Positions 33,375-45,900 of a stretch of DNA of 64,000 nt are shown piece by piece; position 1 is the stretch's first letter, and each line of letters opens with the position of its first letter. Origin of the DNA: Hsuehochloa calcarea (lineage: Eukaryota > Streptophyta > Magnoliopsida > Poales > Poaceae). The notes below the pieces were generated by a model that ran no database searches, was not told where the DNA came from, and was given only the letters and a program-made list of their open reading frames with translations. The DNA is taken from contig CM070604.1 of NCBI GenBank assembly GCA_036346395.1, positions 46,713,662 to 46,777,661 on the forward strand. The letters are read 5' to 3'. The translations under genes were made by a program, and so were the position numbers.

Positions 33375-35495
33375 TTGTTTTGGACAGTCCTTACGACAGC
33401 TTTGCTCTTAGTAATTACAGACTTTCACAAGTGGAAATTACGTCCATGGAGGTGGCTGCAGCTGCCTCAAGTCAACCGGAGGTTTCACCGAAGGCGGAGT
33501 TCTGTCATCAGACTCTACGGCAACATCAGGCTCCACGGCAACCGAGCAAAGAGGTCGAGACCGTCTACATCGAGAGTGTGGGAGAATTTCGACAGGAGAA
33601 CCAAGCAAGACGCAACGAGAAATGAGGTACCATATACTATTTGTAAAATTTATAGCAATGAATTGTCTAGAAAGTTTACAAGTGGAACGGAGCACTTGCT
33701 TAGACATGCTACAAGATGTCGAGCCAAGCAAAGATTGGTGATGCGACATACACAATTGCAGTACAATCCCGACGGTACGGTAAGTAGTTGGGACTACGAT
33801 CCTCAGGTAGCTCGCCAATCTCTCTGTCATTTAATTGCTTATAAGGATTTATCGTTATGTTTTGGCGAGTCTAATTCTTTCTAAAATTACATTAGAACTA
33901 CGCACAATCCTAGATTTTCTTTCTCTTCTAGGCAGACAACAACTAGGGATCTAGTAAAATACTACAATGAACGCTGTAATAAAATAAAGGAACTATTTAG
34001 TACGTGCACATTTTCGATGGCCCTGACCTCGGACATATGGAGTGGTCGGGTTAAGGATGATTATCTTAGTGTAGTTGCGCATTATGTTAATGACGATTGG
34101 GTAATGGAGAAAAGGATAATAGCTTTGAAATTAATTGATGTAGCACATAGGGGTGAGAATATTGCGGACTGTATTATCAAAGTTGTGGAAGACTTTAGTC
34201 TTACAGACAAAATATTCAAAATTACTTTAGACAACGCTGCTTCAAACTCTAGGGCTATGGACATTCTTACTCGAGTGTTGAGTACATACGCTGATTCTTT
34301 CTTGTTACATCAATGATGCGCTTGTCATATTTTCAATCTTAGAGTCAAATGTGGTTTGAAGAGGTTGAGTCTGTATATTAAAGCCTTTTGTGATGTGATT
34401 TCTTTATTGAATAATTCTAACGTAAGAATAGCACGATATAAGAACTTCTGCAGGGCGATGGGTGTATGTCCAAGAAAGTTCAGTTTGGACATGGAGGCAA
34501 GGTGGAAATCTACTTACCTCATGCTTAAGAGTCTTTTACCATACAAGATCATTTTTTCTGTTTTTATTCAAACAGACTATCATAGCACTGACGGTAGTCC
34601 ACTGTTAACCGCCAACATTGGTTCGTGCTTGAGAAGATACTATCGTTTTTAGAAATTTTTTATGAGGCAATTGTTGCTTTGTCCGTTGTCTACTATCTAA
34701 CATCTCCTATCATTGTTCATAGTATTTTATAGATTGCTACTCAATTGAAAATATATGAAAATAACTTAGTTTTACGCGATGATATTGTTTCCATAAAATC
34801 TAAGTACCTTAAATATTGAAGAGAAATCCCTTACCTATATACATTTGCATTTTATAGATCCTAGAGGTAAACTTGATGCATTTGGTAGTGTACTTGGACT
34901 TTTAGTGATCCTATAGGGCTAGACTATACTGACTATTTTGCAGAAGTTCGTTCTCGATTATACGAGGTTCACCAAAGGTATGAAAATAAGTTCCGGGGAG
35001 TCCGCTCGCAACGACCTCCAGTAGCTCCCGCCTCAAGTAGCAAGACAAATATGTGGGTCAAGATCTTCGGTGACTCTTCCTCCAAGTCCAAGTCTTCTTC
35101 TTCTACACCGCAACCTGCTCAGCAAAGACCCATAAGGAGTGGAGAACTATTCACCTATCTAGACAGCGATACGGTGTATTTCAACTCAGAAGGCTTCGAA
35201 ATCTTGCAATGGTAGCAAGCCCATAAATTAACATATACCGCACTATCCATACTTGCACGTGATGTGTTAATTGTTCCTGTCTCCACAGTTTCCTCTAAGT
35301 CTGCTTTCAGTCTTTCTAGAAGAAGGAGGAAAAGAAAAACAAGTCTCACAAGTGAGATAGTGGAGATACATCTAACTGTGAAGGACTAGAAACAAGCTAA
35401 TTCACGAATACAACACTTTGTGGAAAATCCAAAGTTGTCGGAGGTATTCAAAATTGGTACTTAGACAATGACATCGACACGTAGAAGTAGAGCAA
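33375..35495 (+). pseudogene. hAT transposase (BED finger, RNase-H fold, C-terminal dimerisation), decayed
   Basis: Segments in order: a BED zinc finger (SRVWENFDRRTKQDATRNEV, then SGTEHLLRHATRC) at about 33570-33730; ALTSDIWSGRVKDDYLSVVA and ITLDNAASNSRAM (catalytic Asp regions) at 34017-34316; GLKRLSLYIKAF, MGVCPRKFSLDMEARWKSTY at 34356-34560; and the C-terminal hAT dimerisation block (GELFTYLDSDT, then ALSILARDVLIVPVSTVSSK) at 35140-35320. In the BED finger the usual first Cys of the CxxC pair appears to be replaced (VPYTICK), and the usual SSES reads SSKS. Stops at several points, including after the first RNase-H block, make it non-functional. Confidence 0.88.
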
Positions 35496-35537
35496 GGATG
35501 TATCATGTATGTAGAGTTATAGACTATACACTTTTTC

Positions 35538-36705
35538 TGTAATACCCCGGCCTACTTGTAGTGTGGCCTATGTGGCCCATGAGTTATGTGGTGGGATTAG
35601 TTCCACATTGCTTGTCTCAAGTGCGTTGTAGTAGTATATAATGCCTGTTGGATCCAAACGTAGTACCTCCGGGTTAACCCTTTTACATGAAGCGAAGACG
35701 AAAAGTGTAAGTGAGGTGCTATGTGTGGGCGGGTCCGCCCCATGGTGGGATGGGCATTGAGCTAATTTTGGGTCAGGGTGTTACAGATGGTATCAGAACA
35801 TCAACCTTCGCTGCACGGGCGCGTGCGAGACAGGGGCACGGGCATATGGCGCATGGCACATGTGGGCCCGGAGTGGACACATGGCATGGCATGGCATATG
35901 TGCGACCTCGCACGCACGGACGTGTACCGGGGGGTGGTTCTAGGCATTTGTCACGTATGCGGTATGTCGCCGAGGCGCCACCCTTAAGTAGGGGTGAATG
36001 TAATACCTCACCGTCAGTGTGGCCCATGTGGCCCATGAGGAGTTATGTGGTGGGATTAGTCTCACATTGCTTGTCTCAAATGAGTTGTAGTAGTATATAA
36101 TGTCTGTTGGATCCAAACGTAGCACCTCTGGGTTAACCCTTTTACATGAAGCGAAGACGAAAAGTGTAAGTGAGGTGCTATGTGTAGGCGGATCCACCCC
36201 ATGGTGGGATGGGTATTGAGCCGATTTTGGGTCAGGGTGTTACAGATGGTATCAGAGCATCAACCTTCATTGCACGGGCGCGTGAGGGACAGGGGCGTGG
36301 GCATATGGTGCATGGCACATGTGGGCCCGGAGTGGACACATGGCATGGCATATGTGCCGGCACTGGACGCACAGACGTGTACCGAGGGGTGGTTCTGCGC
36401 ATTTGCCGCATATGCGATATGTTGCCGAGGGCGTCAGCCCTTAAAGGGTGTGAATGTAATACCCCAGCCTACTCGTAGTGTGACCCATGTGGCACATGAG
36501 GAGTTATGTGGTGGGATTAGTCCCACATTGCTTGTCTCAAGTGAGTTGTCGTAGTATATAATGCCAGTTGGATCTAAACGTAGCACCTCCGGGTTAACCC
36601 TTTTACATGAAGCGAGGACAAAAAGTGTAAGTAAGGTGCTATGTGTGGGCGGATCCGCCCCATAGTGGGCTGAGCATTGAGCCAATTTTGGGTCAGGGTG
36701 TTACA
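35538..36705 (+). mobile_element. TRIM retrotransposon as a three-LTR tandem array
   Basis: Three LTRs of about 250 bp (35538-35785, 35999-36244, 36455-36705) begin TGTAATACC and end GGGTGTTACA. Two internal segments (213 and 210 bp) begin with a tRNA-Met-type PBS (GATGGTATCAGA) and end with a G-rich PPT (AGTAGGGGTGAA; TTAAAGGGTGTGAA). The whole array is flanked by the perfect TSD TTTTC (35533-35537 and 36706-36710). No protein is encoded. It lies just after the hAT transposase, inside the hAT element. Confidence 0.95.
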
Positions 36706-36988
36706 TTTTCCTTTGCTAAGGTTTTCTCATTTTGAGTTTTTACTTGGTGAAGGTTTTAACGAGGTAACCAGTTGGACATTAATAAAGCTCTTTATTACAT
36801 TTTCAATATGATTGTCTCATGTTTTTTTAATTTTCATGTCTATTTTTTAATTCTACATATTTTTTTATTTTTTTTGGATTTTTTGGTTATATCGGGCCAA
36901 ATGGGCAAAACAACATGAACGCCCGACGGGCCATACCTGGGTCGTCTCCCCAGCACATGGGCCAGAACGACACGACCCATCTAACAAC

Positions 36989-37763
36989 TAAGGTTGTTAG
37001 AATCGGATCCTACTCTTAGAGTCTTACGATTCTATGAACCCACAACAGTCTGTCGATCCAAATCGTATCGGGAATCGGAATCAGGTAGAATCATGGTAGA
37101 GTCGTGATCCAAAGAGTAGAATCGCGTAGAATCGTGTAGAATCACAGAGTATAATCGTGGTAGAGTCATTTGGGCAAAAAATTGCAATTTTTATAATTTT
37201 TTTAGAGCCAGGGTTTGCTGATATTTTGTTTTAAAGCAAAATTTATTGATATTAATTTCTGAGAATGAAACTATAAATAAACAAGGAGCATGCAAAATAT
37301 TATATCAGTGTGGTAATGCTAGTATAAATATCTATATTATGACATGAGCAATCTTGAGCTTGATAATTATAAGCTATTTTTATTCCAGGAGTATGTCTAG
37401 CTGCTTTTAAGGAACATGCAAGTGTTGTAATTAGATATTGATTTACAAACGTTGTGAACATTTCTCGTGTAATTGTAATAAACTAGTCATAGTCATTGAC
37501 TGTTCTCCTATAGTTCAGAATTATATCACCCATCATGCCAGTACCATTATGCTTTTTGTTGTGTGATAAAAAGTGCTTTGTCCCTTTTTCCGGTTATAAG
37601 CAAGTGGTAAACCATATAAGAATCATACAAACTTATAGTATAGATCTTAAATATGTGTATTTTTACAATTCTGTAGAATCGCCGATTCTACGATTCGATA
37701 CTACGATTCGATCCTACCGGTGGCAAATCGATCCAACTTAGGATCTCGACTCTAACTACCTTG
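36989..37763. mobile_element. hAT-type MITE (775 bp)
   Basis: The left end TAAGGTTGTTAGAATCGG and inverted right end CAAGGTAGTTAGAGTCGA form an imperfect TIR. Flanks CTAACAAC (36981-36988) and CTAACAGC (37764-37771) are an 8-bp TSD with one mismatch. It is rich in repeats of TAGAATCG/CGATTCTA, and no transposase is present. Inserted in the right subterminal region of the larger hAT element. Confidence 0.85.
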
Positions 37764-37844
37764 CTAACAGCCGGGTCGGAACGGGCCGTGCCTCGTCTGG
37801 CCAATGCCGTGTCGGGCCGAGCCACCCATTTGGCCAGGTCTGCA

Positions 37845-40800
37845 TGTCATAGCCCCATTTTTATTAAATGGGATTTAGATGCATCTCATAAGCATTTCAT
37901 ATCATTTCTGGAGCATGTGCATAAATTATGAATTTTCAAATTTAAGAATAAACACCAAAACTTGAACTCAAGTTTTAAAACAACTAGAAATAAATGCTTA
38001 TAATGCTTTCTAAAAATAAATTATTAAATAATATATTAATTATCATGAATTAATATAAATTTCACCAAATTTTTAAGAAGCCAAACTGATCTCATAAAAA
38101 TCCAAACTAACTCAATAAGACACAACTAAAATAATTTAAATCTGACAATAGGGTATTTAACAGTGCATGTAACAAATTTTGCTAAGTTCCATTTGTATTT
38201 GAGAACACGCACAAATTTTTTTAGAATTTTCAAAATTTATTTGCTATTTTTAATCGCTAGGTCAAACTTGTGATTTTCGGTCAAAATCAAATCCAAACCC
38301 TAAACCAAACTGTTCCGACCGGACCCGATGTAGTTGTTTCGACTGGACCACCCGAGTCGAGTTGATTCGACCACACCACCACACCACGCCACCCACCGAC
38401 TGGACTCGACCGCATCCTGGCCCAACCGCATCACGCCGCTTTACGCTCCGTACCACTAACGGGCGAGCCCCACCTGCCAGGTCCGTCGTCTTCCTCGGCG
38501 CATCCGCTCGCCGTGCGGCAGAGCATTATCGTGCGCGTGCCGCAATGCCTACCTTGCCACCTCATGCTTCTCCGTCCGCTCTGGAAGCATCGCTTGGGCT
38601 TCATGAACCTCCCTTACCAATCTTTTCTCTTCCTTTCGCTCTATCTCTCGTTCTATTCACTTCTTTCTTTGTTTCGACCTAGGAAAAGGACGAGGAAAGC
38701 ATCACCGCTGTGTTGTTTCCTATGAGCCCGCAACCTCACCATCGAATTTCTCTCACAATGCCGCGCTCATTTTTGCCAGTCCGGGACCTTGTTGCCCACG
38801 GATTCGTTAGGAACGCTATCTTTGTCGTCAACTCCAGCGGCCACGGCCGTTTAGCCCATCGGCGTTCCAGTGAGTCTTTCTCAATGCCGCTTTGTCCATA
38901 AAGATCGCAACACCTCACTGAGGCTTCTGGTGAAGTTAATTGGCTTTTGGTGTATCCCCTAGGGCGTGCGACCCCATCTTCTCCGACCTCGGTGAAACAT
39001 CGCCGTCACTGTTTCGGTTGACTCCGACCCCCATCGACGTCATCATCTGGTGCGCTGGGTTCCTAGAAACGAGGCGATCTCAACACGTCATTCCCTGAGC
39101 CTCCTCGACCATCGAGGCATCATGTCCTCATGCACCGCCCCTTCGACTCCGCCTCCAGCCACCGCGAGCTTGTCGTCGGCAACCATCGGACTCTGCGTCA
39201 CCACCAACGTGTTCGTGAGGACTTCCCGCACCCGATGGAACCAATCCCAATCTCATAGCACCCTTCCTTCACCGAATCGCCTACCTCGCCGCACTTTCTT
39301 GTGTGCGAAGCTCCGGCGAGCCGCTGACGGAAATAGGGTACTGATCGTCATTAGTTCTTAATTATGTTTCTTAATGAACGTATGACATATAGGTCCACCG
39401 ATATTGAATTTGATTAAGACTCTGAGCCTATTACATGTGGGGCTATGTGCTTAAGTGCATAGTAATTGTATACTGGTAGACCGCGTGTGGACTATGGTCG
39501 ATGCACTATACGCATGGACCGAGCCACTGACACGTGGGTCCCGCAGCCGATTGACCAGTTCCGTGTTGATCGGGTGAGCACTGACCTTGGTCTCACTTTT
39601 CATTCTCTATGGCTAGGCGCACACGCATGTAAAAAGTTTTAAATACATTTTGAAATTCCCAAATGAATTACTTTTACACTGAAAATGTATAAACTTCAAA
39701 AATTCATAAGTAATTCATTTTAACTCCAAATTGAGTTAAATCAAATTTGTTAGTTTTCATTTTTTCTATACTTTAATTTGGAATAGATTTTGAACATGTT
39801 ACTGTTGTATAAAATTTTGGTATTTAGAATACTTGAACACTAATGACTTTAACCTTGAAAATTTTATAGGAAATCGAAATGAACTCCAAATGAATTATAA
39901 TTTTAACCTGAATTCATATTAACTCATCATATCCTTACTGTGATGATCTCATGAATTTTTGAGTATTTTGGATTTTCACGGTTTTTCGGTGTTTATTAGA
40001 TAATGTGTTTTCTTTAGAATCTGAGCTGACAGATGCGGACGATTATCCATCTGAGAGTGAATAATTGGCATATTAGCAAGGTGCAAGTATCAATTTTTAA
40101 CTTTATTTTTGCATACATGTTGATCCCAGAATTTCCTACTTTAGTTATTTTGAAATGCAAATATTACTTGCGTGCATGCTAATTTTGAGTATGGATATTT
40201 TGTGAAGTCTAGTTAGCTATATCCCAATTCTTGCAGGGTATCCTTGAATACCCCCTTACAACTATGTCTAAGTTATTTGACTTGTGATATCACTTACCCG
40301 CTTATATAAATGCTTAGCCATGCAAGTCAGTAGATGCGTTAGATCGATTGACGGGGTTATCTCGTCAATCGTGGGAGACACTGAACACTTTTATATTTAT
40401 GCTTTTGATACAGATCTTGAATCTGATTTTTGAGTCTCAATTTTATTCTTTTAAAATAGATTTAGATCTAGACAAGTGGCTAGTAGTGAGGGTGCCATCG
40501 TGCACGAGAATCGGGTATTGTGGAAATACTTGTCTAGATCGTTAAGAACCGAACTTTAGGCTATCACTCCAAGTACTACTCGTACTTCCACATGCAAGTT
40601 GGGAGCCTCTTGGTCAAGTAAGGAGAAGGTCATATTGATTTGAAACACATGTAGTGTGAGGGTATGGGATCGTGAAATTCTATGTTCCGTAGGAACCCAA
40701 TGTAAGAATATATTATGCAAGTGAGCGCTGTTTTATTTTGATGTTGGGGGATCTACCCACATGCTAACTTTCTTACATTGGCCACTCCAACACAACTTGC

Positions 40801-41924
40801 ATGCCTAGTTGGTTAGTAGGCGATATAGCTAGCACTAAGCGGGATTTCATCGTGCATGGATGATTTAATTAAATATGGTTTTCTTGTTGAAAATTACCTA
40901 CTCTTGATTTCCCCGGCCGACACACCAAAGGAAGTGTGTCATTAGCCGGAGGCTTACGGCATGATCAAGTTGTGTGGGTAAAGATGTACTCCCCTACAGG
41001 GTTATAAATTATTCGAATAGATGTGTCCATGGTTATGGACAACACTTGGTCTTGAGTGACATCATTGTTAGAGTCTAAACTAAAACTTGACATGGGAAAC
41101 ACGTGGTATCGAGATGACTGATTCGTCATGTGGTTTAGTTTATCAAAGTGGGATATCACTTTGATATTGTTTGATCCATATTTATATCTTTGCCATTTAA
41201 CTTTCTTTTGATAAAGGGTGTGTTGCTAAATTGTCTTTTTAAACTAGAATGTGTAGGTTGAGAATTGTTGCTTTTATGCAAAACTAGAGCCACTATAACA
41301 TCTCATTTGATCAACCACTAGCATGTATAATTTTCTTTTGTGTAAATCTTGCAAGTACAACTTTGTACTTTAACAGATTGTCCATTTGTTCAAGTGAGGA
41401 AGACTATACTCTAGATCACTTCGTTAGCACCGATCTTGGCGATGCTAACGAATATCGCTATTTCTGACCTCCACTCGGTTGCCTTTGGGAAGGGCACACC
41501 TTTGCTGGAATATTTGTTCATGGCACTTTATTTTTCGCACGTACTTTTGTTAATATTTAAACTTGTCCGACCAGCCGCTTGTGTAACTTATGGACATAAG
41601 TTCTTGCCTCGTACGACACTTTGTAATATATTTATATGGCTTGTGTATGACTGTGATCAATGTTGATTGAGATATGTGCGTGTTAGCCTTTGATCATTGG
41701 GAGCTAACACGGAACACATATCCGTGTAAGTACGGTCTCAGACTGCTATGGATCGGCTTGGTACATACACCCTCGTGTGGTATGCGGATCAATCATCTAG
41801 TTGTGGTCAACCGAGTCTGCATATTTACATGAATTAAATTAGATTTCAGATCTTAGAGACTTAGAGTTATTTGCATATGACTTGGAGGACTATGATTTTA
41901 TGTAAATAATTCAGGGTCCCCACA
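37845..41924 (+). repeat. 5' LTR (4080 bp) of internally deleted retrotransposon
   Basis: The TG...CA boundaries are supported by the TSD on the left and the PBS on the right. A G+C-rich block at 38340-39350 gives spurious open frames on both strands. The rest is A+T rich with no gene. Confidence 0.75.
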
Positions 41925-42146
41925 GTGTTGGTATCAGAGTTATACTGACTGTAGGTTAGAAATAACATGGTTGTTAGCTCTAGTGAGTCTTCATTCAAAG
42001 TATATTTAAACTAGCAAAATAATTTAAAAATCCTAAGTCATGTGAATCTTTTATTTCTCATCCATCTTAGTTTCATTTCTTACCCTAACTTTCAGTTGGA
42101 TTTGCAAAATAACTTTCTCACTTACCTTGTCTTTCTTTTTGTTTAG

Positions 42147-42540
42147 ATGAGTAGTTGGTTTTTAGTAAAGGAGACTCGAGCTGAAAACGTTGATGGGTAC
42201 CCGGCGTTGCTGAGGGATATGATGTGGAGAGCTAATTTCACTTACCAGCTGGAGTATGCCATTTATTGCCGAGATTAAGGACATGGAATGGAAGAGTACC
42301 GAGCTATGATTAATATTGTTGCAGCAGGCGGTGGAAAGTGTTCCATATTGTTTTCAGGCCTGCGACATTTCTGAGGCTATGGTAGTGCAGGAAGTAGCCC
42401 GTGTGTCCATGAGTTATCTCCACCATGACTTGACAGAGTTATCTCAGCCGCCATACGACCATTTTCCGCAACGAGATCGTGTCACGGAGAGGAACTTCTT
42501 CGCTGAAATCCAATATGGAGTAGATCCAAAAGTACGTTAG
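42147..42540 (+). pseudogene. gag-like remnant in deleted retrotransposon
   Basis: An ATG at 42147 reads MSSWFLVKETRAENVDGYPA and stops at 42276-42278. A shifted frame continues (VVQEVARVSMSYLHHDLTEL) to 42540. Its position just downstream of the PBS suggests the start of gag; the domain itself is not recognised. Confidence 0.4.
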
Positions 42541-42637
42541 TTAACGAGATTAGTTCATATTATGGACCAAGTTGATCGCTACAAAACGCACGAGTTCTCG
42601 TGACGTCGCCTTAGGGAAGTTTAAGACTGTTTTGACT

Positions 42638-42774
42638 CTCGTGTGGTATACGAGTTGATCATCTAGTTGTTGTCAATCATATCTATATATTTACATAGAT
42701 TAAGTTGGGTGTTAGAAAAGACTTAAGAGTTATTTGCATGATACCTAAAGGACTAAAATCATTCGAGTCCCACG
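42638..42774 (+). repeat. 3' LTR remnant next to channel gene
   Basis: It matches the last about 150 bp of the 5' LTR (CTCGTGTGGTAT..., ATCATCTAGTTG, AGAGTTATTTGCAT). It ends CCCACG instead of CCCACA, followed by the TSD CTGCA. It lies 168 bp upstream of the channel gene's ATG. Confidence 0.8.
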
Positions 42775-42942
42775 CTGCACCACGGCACCCACCCGTCGCG
42801 CTTCACGCCTTCACCACCCCATCACTTCCCCGCTCCCGCTGCAGCCGCCGCACCACTTCATCCTCGTCTCAAAGCCCAAAACCCAAGCGTTTTCCCAACC
42901 CGCGGTTGCGTCCGCCGCCGCCGCCGCGCGTGCGCGGCGCCC

Positions 42943-45900
42943 ATGGACCCGTCCAACGCCAACGCCAGGGCCGCCAATGCCGACCTCGTCCTCCTCATCT
43001 CGCCCGACCAACCCCAGCCCCACCACCCAAACCACCACCACCAGCAACAGCAGCCGAACCCCCCGGCGGCTGATGCCCCAAAACCCCCTCAAAACCCCGA
43101 GAAGCCCCTGAGCTCGAGCCCCTCGCGCCCGCCTCTCCCTCCCGCTTCGGCCGCGCTCCTCCGCCGCCGCTCCACGCTCTCCAAGCCCAAGTCCCGCTTC
43201 GTCGAGCCGCCGACCCCTCCTGCCCCCGGGGCATCCTCCTCCCATCCCTCCCCCGCTCACCCCTCCGCCTCGCAGACCCCTCGCGCTGCGGGGGCTCCCG
43301 CCTCCACGCCGCACACCCCCGCCGACGCCGACGACGACGAGGACGTCTTCCGCAAGGAGGGCGCCCCGGCCTCCGCCTCCGCGGCCCGATGCCGCCGCAG
43401 GGTTCGCCTCGCGCTCGAACTCTCCGTGCTCGTCCTCTTCCTCGCGCTGCTCGTGGTCAGCCTCGTGGTGCGGCCGCTGCAGGGGCACCAAGTGTGGGGT
43501 TGGAGATCTGGAAGTGGTGCGTCATGGTCATCGCCGTCTTTTCCGGCCACCTCGTCAGCCAGTGGCTCGTCACGCTCCTCGTGTTCCTCATCGAGCGCAA
43601 CTTTTTGCTCCGCGACAAGGTGCTCTACTTCGTGTTCGGGCTCAAGACGAGCGTCCAGGTCTGCCTCTGGGTGGCGCTCGTGCTCATCGCCTGGTCGCAG
43701 CTCTTCGACCGCGAGCTCGGGCGCCCGCCCAAGACGGCCAGGATCCTCAACTACGTCTCCAGGTTCCTCGCCTCTGTGCTGATCGGATCGGTCATCTGGG
43801 TGGTCAAGACCTTCCTCATGAAGGTGATCGCGTCCACCTTCCACCGGAAGGCGTTCTTTGACCGGATCCAGGAGAGCGTGTTCCACCAGTACGTTCTGCA
43901 GACGCTGTCGGGCCCGCCGGTGATGGAGCTGGCGGAGAATGTGGGGCGGGAGGGTAGCGGACTTGGTCGGGTGAGCTTCAGCAGGGCGAAGGAGGAGAAA
44001 GGAGCGCCGGAGGTGATTGATGTCGCGAAACTAAGGAGGATGAGCCAGGAAAAAGTGTCGGCTTGGACGATGAAAGGGCTGATCACGGCGATCCGAAGCT
44101 CGAGGCTCTCAACAATATCTCATACTATTGAGAGCTTTGATGAGGTTGATGGCATGGAGCAGAAGGATAAGGAGATAAATAGTGAGCGGGAGGCGAAGGC
44201 AGCGGCGTATGCCATTTTCAAGAATGTTGCAAGGACCGGCTATAAGTGAGGACGATTATGATTGCTCCGTAGTTCATTCTTCTCTGTAGGCATATTTCAA
44301 TATGTGACATTGTTTGTTGGTGTAGGCACATTGAGGAGGTGGATCTGCTGAGATTTTTCACCAAGGAGGAGGTGGACTTGGTGCTTCCGATGTTTGAGGG
44401 GGCGTCAGAGACGGGGAAGATAAAAAAGTCTGCTCTGAAGAACTGGGTGGTAACGGAAAGCTCAAACACAATCACAATTTTCATTTTGTTCTAAGAAGTC
44501 ATAGGGGGTCTTTATAGATTGGTTCAAATGTTTCATGTTTTGCATTTTAGTTTCACTTCACCTGCAGCGGTCAGAATTGTGGGTGTGATGTGCCCTTTGT
44601 AATAATAGAAATCTAGAATTGAAGTAATACTGCTTGAAGAAAAAAGAATTGGAGTAATACATGCAATACATAACTTAAAGTTACAGAGTTTGAACATTAT
44701 GATTGCTTCCTTATGATCACCTTGTGTAGCTTTTTTTGGCATCTAACAAGTAACAAGCAATATTTTTTATTTGGTAAATCATTTAATTTCTTGGAAAGGA
44801 AAGTAATACATGATACTACAAAATGGCAAGAGCTGACATGTCTGGTATATTTTGACGCCCCAACATGGGTAAACTTGATCTGTACTTGAAACTTATCTGT
44901 TTGCTTGACTGATTGTTATTTTACTCCCAGGTAAAGGCATACCTTGACCGCAAATCACTAGCGCATTCTCTGAATGACACAAAAACCGCAGTTATGCAAC
45001 TTCACAACCTCATCAGAGTTTTAGTCATTATTGTAACCATCATCATCACTCTGTTGTTGATGGGCATCGCGACAACCAAGATCCTTGTTGTCATCTCATC
45101 CCAGCTTCTAGTTGTGGTATTCATATTTGGAAATGCCTGCAAGACTGTATTTGAGGCCCTTATATTTGTATTCATCATGCATCCATTTGATGTTGGTGAC
45201 CGCTGTGTCATCGATGGAGTACAGGTTACTTCCAAACCACCCTGTTCTCAGTACCTGTTTTCATTGATCTTTCATGTTATTATGATACTGACATGTATCT
45301 ACACTGATGATAGATGGTTGTTGAAGAAATGAATATATTAACCACTGTTCTCTTGAAGAATGACAATGAGAAGATATATTATCCAAACTCTGTATTGTCT
45401 ACAAAGCCAATCAGCAACTTTTACCGAAGCCCTAACATGTATGACACCATTGACTTTGCCATTGGTGTTTCAACTTCAATTGAGAGCATTGGAGCCTTGA
45501 AGTCCAGAATTAAAGGGTGAATTCTTAAACTTTGTCTCCGTTTTCACACTTCATCATATTCGAAACATTGTTCTTAAGCAAATCTGCTGCCAACACTGTA
45601 TATCTGAACTCCAGAGGTGTGTAGTTCAGTAGTTGTTCATATATGGATATGCAAATCTGCATATGGTATGAATAAAAAATAAGTTATCTGAACTTCACTG
45701 CATGTTCGTTTGATCCATCTTATCAGTTGTCATTGGTCAATTCTTTGGGCTTTCAGGTACATAGAGAGCAAACCAACTCACTGGAATCCTGTCCACACGG
45801 TGAACTTAAAGGATATCTTGGACGTGAACAAGATCAACATGTCTCTGTGTGTCCAGCACACGATGAACTTCCAGAATATCCGGGAGAAGAACATCAGGAG

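Larger units (their letters stand above)
29696..37842 (+). mobile_element. hAT (Ac-type) DNA transposon carrying several nested insertions
   Basis: The left TIR begins TAGAGCT at 29696, is split by a solo LTR, and resumes GGCCAGAGGGG at 32186. The inverted right end is CAGACCTGGCCAAATGGG (37842 leftward), a 10/12 match to the left end. Subterminal regions rich in GGGCCG/GGGCCGTGCC motifs lie inside both ends. The transposase pseudogene occupies about 33375-35495. Nested inside are a solo LTR (itself split), a tandem TRIM and a hAT-type MITE. Removing insertions leaves about 3.7 kb. The insertion site is about 157 bp upstream of the channel gene's ATG. Confidence 0.8.
37845..42774 (+). mobile_element. 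Internally deleted LTR retrotransposon with a 4-kb 5' LTR
   Basis: The 5' LTR is 37845-41924 (starts TGTCATAGCCCC, ends GGGTCCCCACA), followed by a tRNA-Met-type PBS (TTGGTATCAGAG) at 41928. Only about 0.7 kb of internal DNA remains before a 137-bp remnant of the 3' LTR (42638-42774) that matches 5' LTR bases from about 41770. The final base of the remnant is G instead of A. The TSD CTGCA is at 37840-37844 and 42775-42779. It is inserted at the very edge of the hAT element. Most of the interior and the 3' LTR has been deleted. Confidence 0.85.

Noticed and set aside
38362..39361. GC-rich open frames resembling a small gene
   Set aside because: They lie inside the 4-kb LTR bounded by a TSD and PBS; no recognisable protein.
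42811..43886. Minus-strand frames of about 210-230 codons over the channel gene
   Set aside because: Antisense shadows of the G+C-rich first exon of the MscS-like gene.
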